32,920 nucleotides of DNA. Source: Burkholderiales bacterium RIFCSPHIGHO2_12_FULL_69_20 (lineage in GTDB: Bacteria; Pseudomonadota; Gammaproteobacteria; Burkholderiales; Burkholderiaceae_C). The notes beneath the pieces are model-generated. The model did no database searches, was not told the origin of the DNA, and saw nothing but the letters and a program-made list of their open reading frames with translations. The translations under genes and the position numbers were made by a program. The stretch spans positions 1-32,920 of the forward strand of contig MESD01000118.1 in NCBI GenBank assembly GCA_001770815.1, in the 5' to 3' direction. This document shows, in pieces, positions 32,182 through 32,920 of this stretch. Positions within the stretch are counted from its first letter, which is position 1. Each line of letters begins with the position of its first letter.

Positions 32182-32920
32182 TCACCCGATGCGGCCGATC
32201 AGCAGGTATTCCATCAAGGCCTTCTGCGCGTGCATGCGGTTCTCAGCCTCGTCCCACACCACCGATTGCGGGCCGTCGATCACCTCGGCGGTGACCTCCT
32301 CACCGCGGTGCGCCGGCAGGCAGTGCATGAACAACGCATCGGGCCGGGCGGCGGCCATCATCTCGGCATCCACGCACCAGTCGGCAAAGGCTTTCAGGCG
32401 GGCCTCGTTCTCGGCCTCGTAGCCCATGCTGGTCCACACATCGGTGGTCACGAGATCCGCGCCGCGGCAGGCTTCGAGTGGGTCGGCGAACACCTTGTAG
32501 CAGTCGGTCGACGAGATGCCGGCCACTTTCGGGTCGACCTCGTAGCCGCCGGGGGTGCTGACATGCACGGTGAAGCCCAGGATCTCGGCGGCCTGCAGCC
32601 AGGTGTTGGCCATGTTGTTGCCATCGCCCACCCAGGCCACCACCTTGCCGGCAATGCTGCCGCGGTGCTCGATGAAGGTGAAGATGTCGGCCAGGATCTG
32701 GCAGGGGTGGAACTCGTTGGTCAGGCCGTTGATCACCGGCACGCGCGAGAACGCCGCGAAGCGCTCGATCTTGGTGTGCTCGTAGGTGCGGATCATCACC
32801 AGGTCGACCATGCGGCTGATCACCCGCGCCGAATCGTCGATCGGTTCGGCACGGCCCAGCTGGCTGTCGCCGGTGGTCAGGTGCACCACCGAGCCGCCCA
32901 TCTGGTACATGCCGGCCTCG
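32182..32920 (-). CDS. argF: Ornithine carbamoyltransferase, 5' end outside window
   Basis: At least 245 residues are visible; the frame is open at the window edge, and the edge sequence still reads Glu-Ala-Gly before 'MYQMGGSVVHL', which fits the 'FEAGMYQMGG' of the family. Carbamoyl-phosphate and ornithine contacts are seen in 'HPCQILADIFTFIEHRG', 'WVGDGNNMANTWLQAA' and the signature 'FMHCLPAHRGEEV'. It makes citrulline from ornithine and carbamoyl phosphate in arginine biosynthesis, in the cytoplasm. I call it anabolic argF because the sequence reads as the ordinary Betaproteobacterial form and no arc genes are near. The stop lies 12 nt upstream of the 12-bp repeat array. Confidence 0.93.
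   Translation of the reverse strand, partial: EAGMYQMGGSVVHLTTGDSQLGRAEPIDDSARVISRMVDLVMIRTYEHTKIERFAAFSRVPVINGLTNEFHPCQILADIFTFIEHRGSIAGKVVAWVGDGNNMANTWLQAAEILGFTVHVSTPGGYEVDPKVAGISSTDCYKVFADPLEACRGADLVTTDVWTSMGYEAENEARLKAFADWCVDAEMMAAARPDALFMHCLPAHRGEEVTAEVIDGPQSVVWDEAENRMHAQKALMEYLLIGRIG

Overview
The window looks like a chromosomal segment of a GC-rich betaproteobacterium of the order Burkholderiales, probably near the Rubrivivax/Leptothrix/Ideonella group. That placement is an inference from strong GC3 bias, a CCA-encoding tRNA and familiar neighbours (TamA/TamB, DUF1841, MoxR with VWA, a kinase/universal-stress fusion, argF). It has two sharply different halves.

Left accessory region, about 1-7830, visibly AT-richer. 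(i) 1-1031 holds three small minus-strand genes of a kind usually seen on integrative elements or plasmids. (ii) 1032-2412 has no convincing gene, but has an orphan terminator and two large inverted repeats. (iii) 2413-2979 encodes a catalytic-domain-only tyrosine recombinase. (iv) 3190-3254 ends like an integron attI site. It leads into a five-cassette integron array (3248 to about 7830), all on the plus strand, with closely related attC sites. The cassettes encode an FRG-domain protein, a tail-anchored-like protein, a small exported two-Cys protein, a four-helix membrane protein whose leader carries an IS30-family insertion, and an exported TIMP/NTR-like protein. No integron integrase (intI) is visible, so this is best described as an integrase-less cassette array with a possible surviving attI. 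The last attC is decayed and lies next to the terminator of an intact tRNA-Arg(CCT). A decayed tRNA 5' part lies just upstream of that tRNA gene.

Right core region, 8190-32920. A long minus-strand series runs moxR-like AAA ATPase, GNAT acetyltransferase, secreted Cache protein, chemoreceptor, S9 peptidase, VWA protein, tamA, tamB. On the plus strand are a dihaem cytochrome c4-type gene with a terminator, then an HD-GYP phosphodiesterase. A copper P1B ATPase (minus) diverges from a CopZ-like chaperone (plus). Then come DUF1841 (minus), a RutE-type nitroreductase-fold reductase (plus), and a ParA-like ATPase, MaoC hydratase and NarL-type response regulator set (plus). The window closes with a Ser/Thr kinase-USP fusion, a metallophosphoesterase and the 3' part of argF, all minus.

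The strongest candidate for something new is the cassette array: an apparently integrase-less integron with an attI1-like junction, a non-IntI recombinase upstream, one attC carrying a 14-bp internal expansion, and cargo with possible defence (FRG) and secreted inhibitor-like (TIMP/NTR) roles. Functional statements are from motif recognition by eye; no database search was run.
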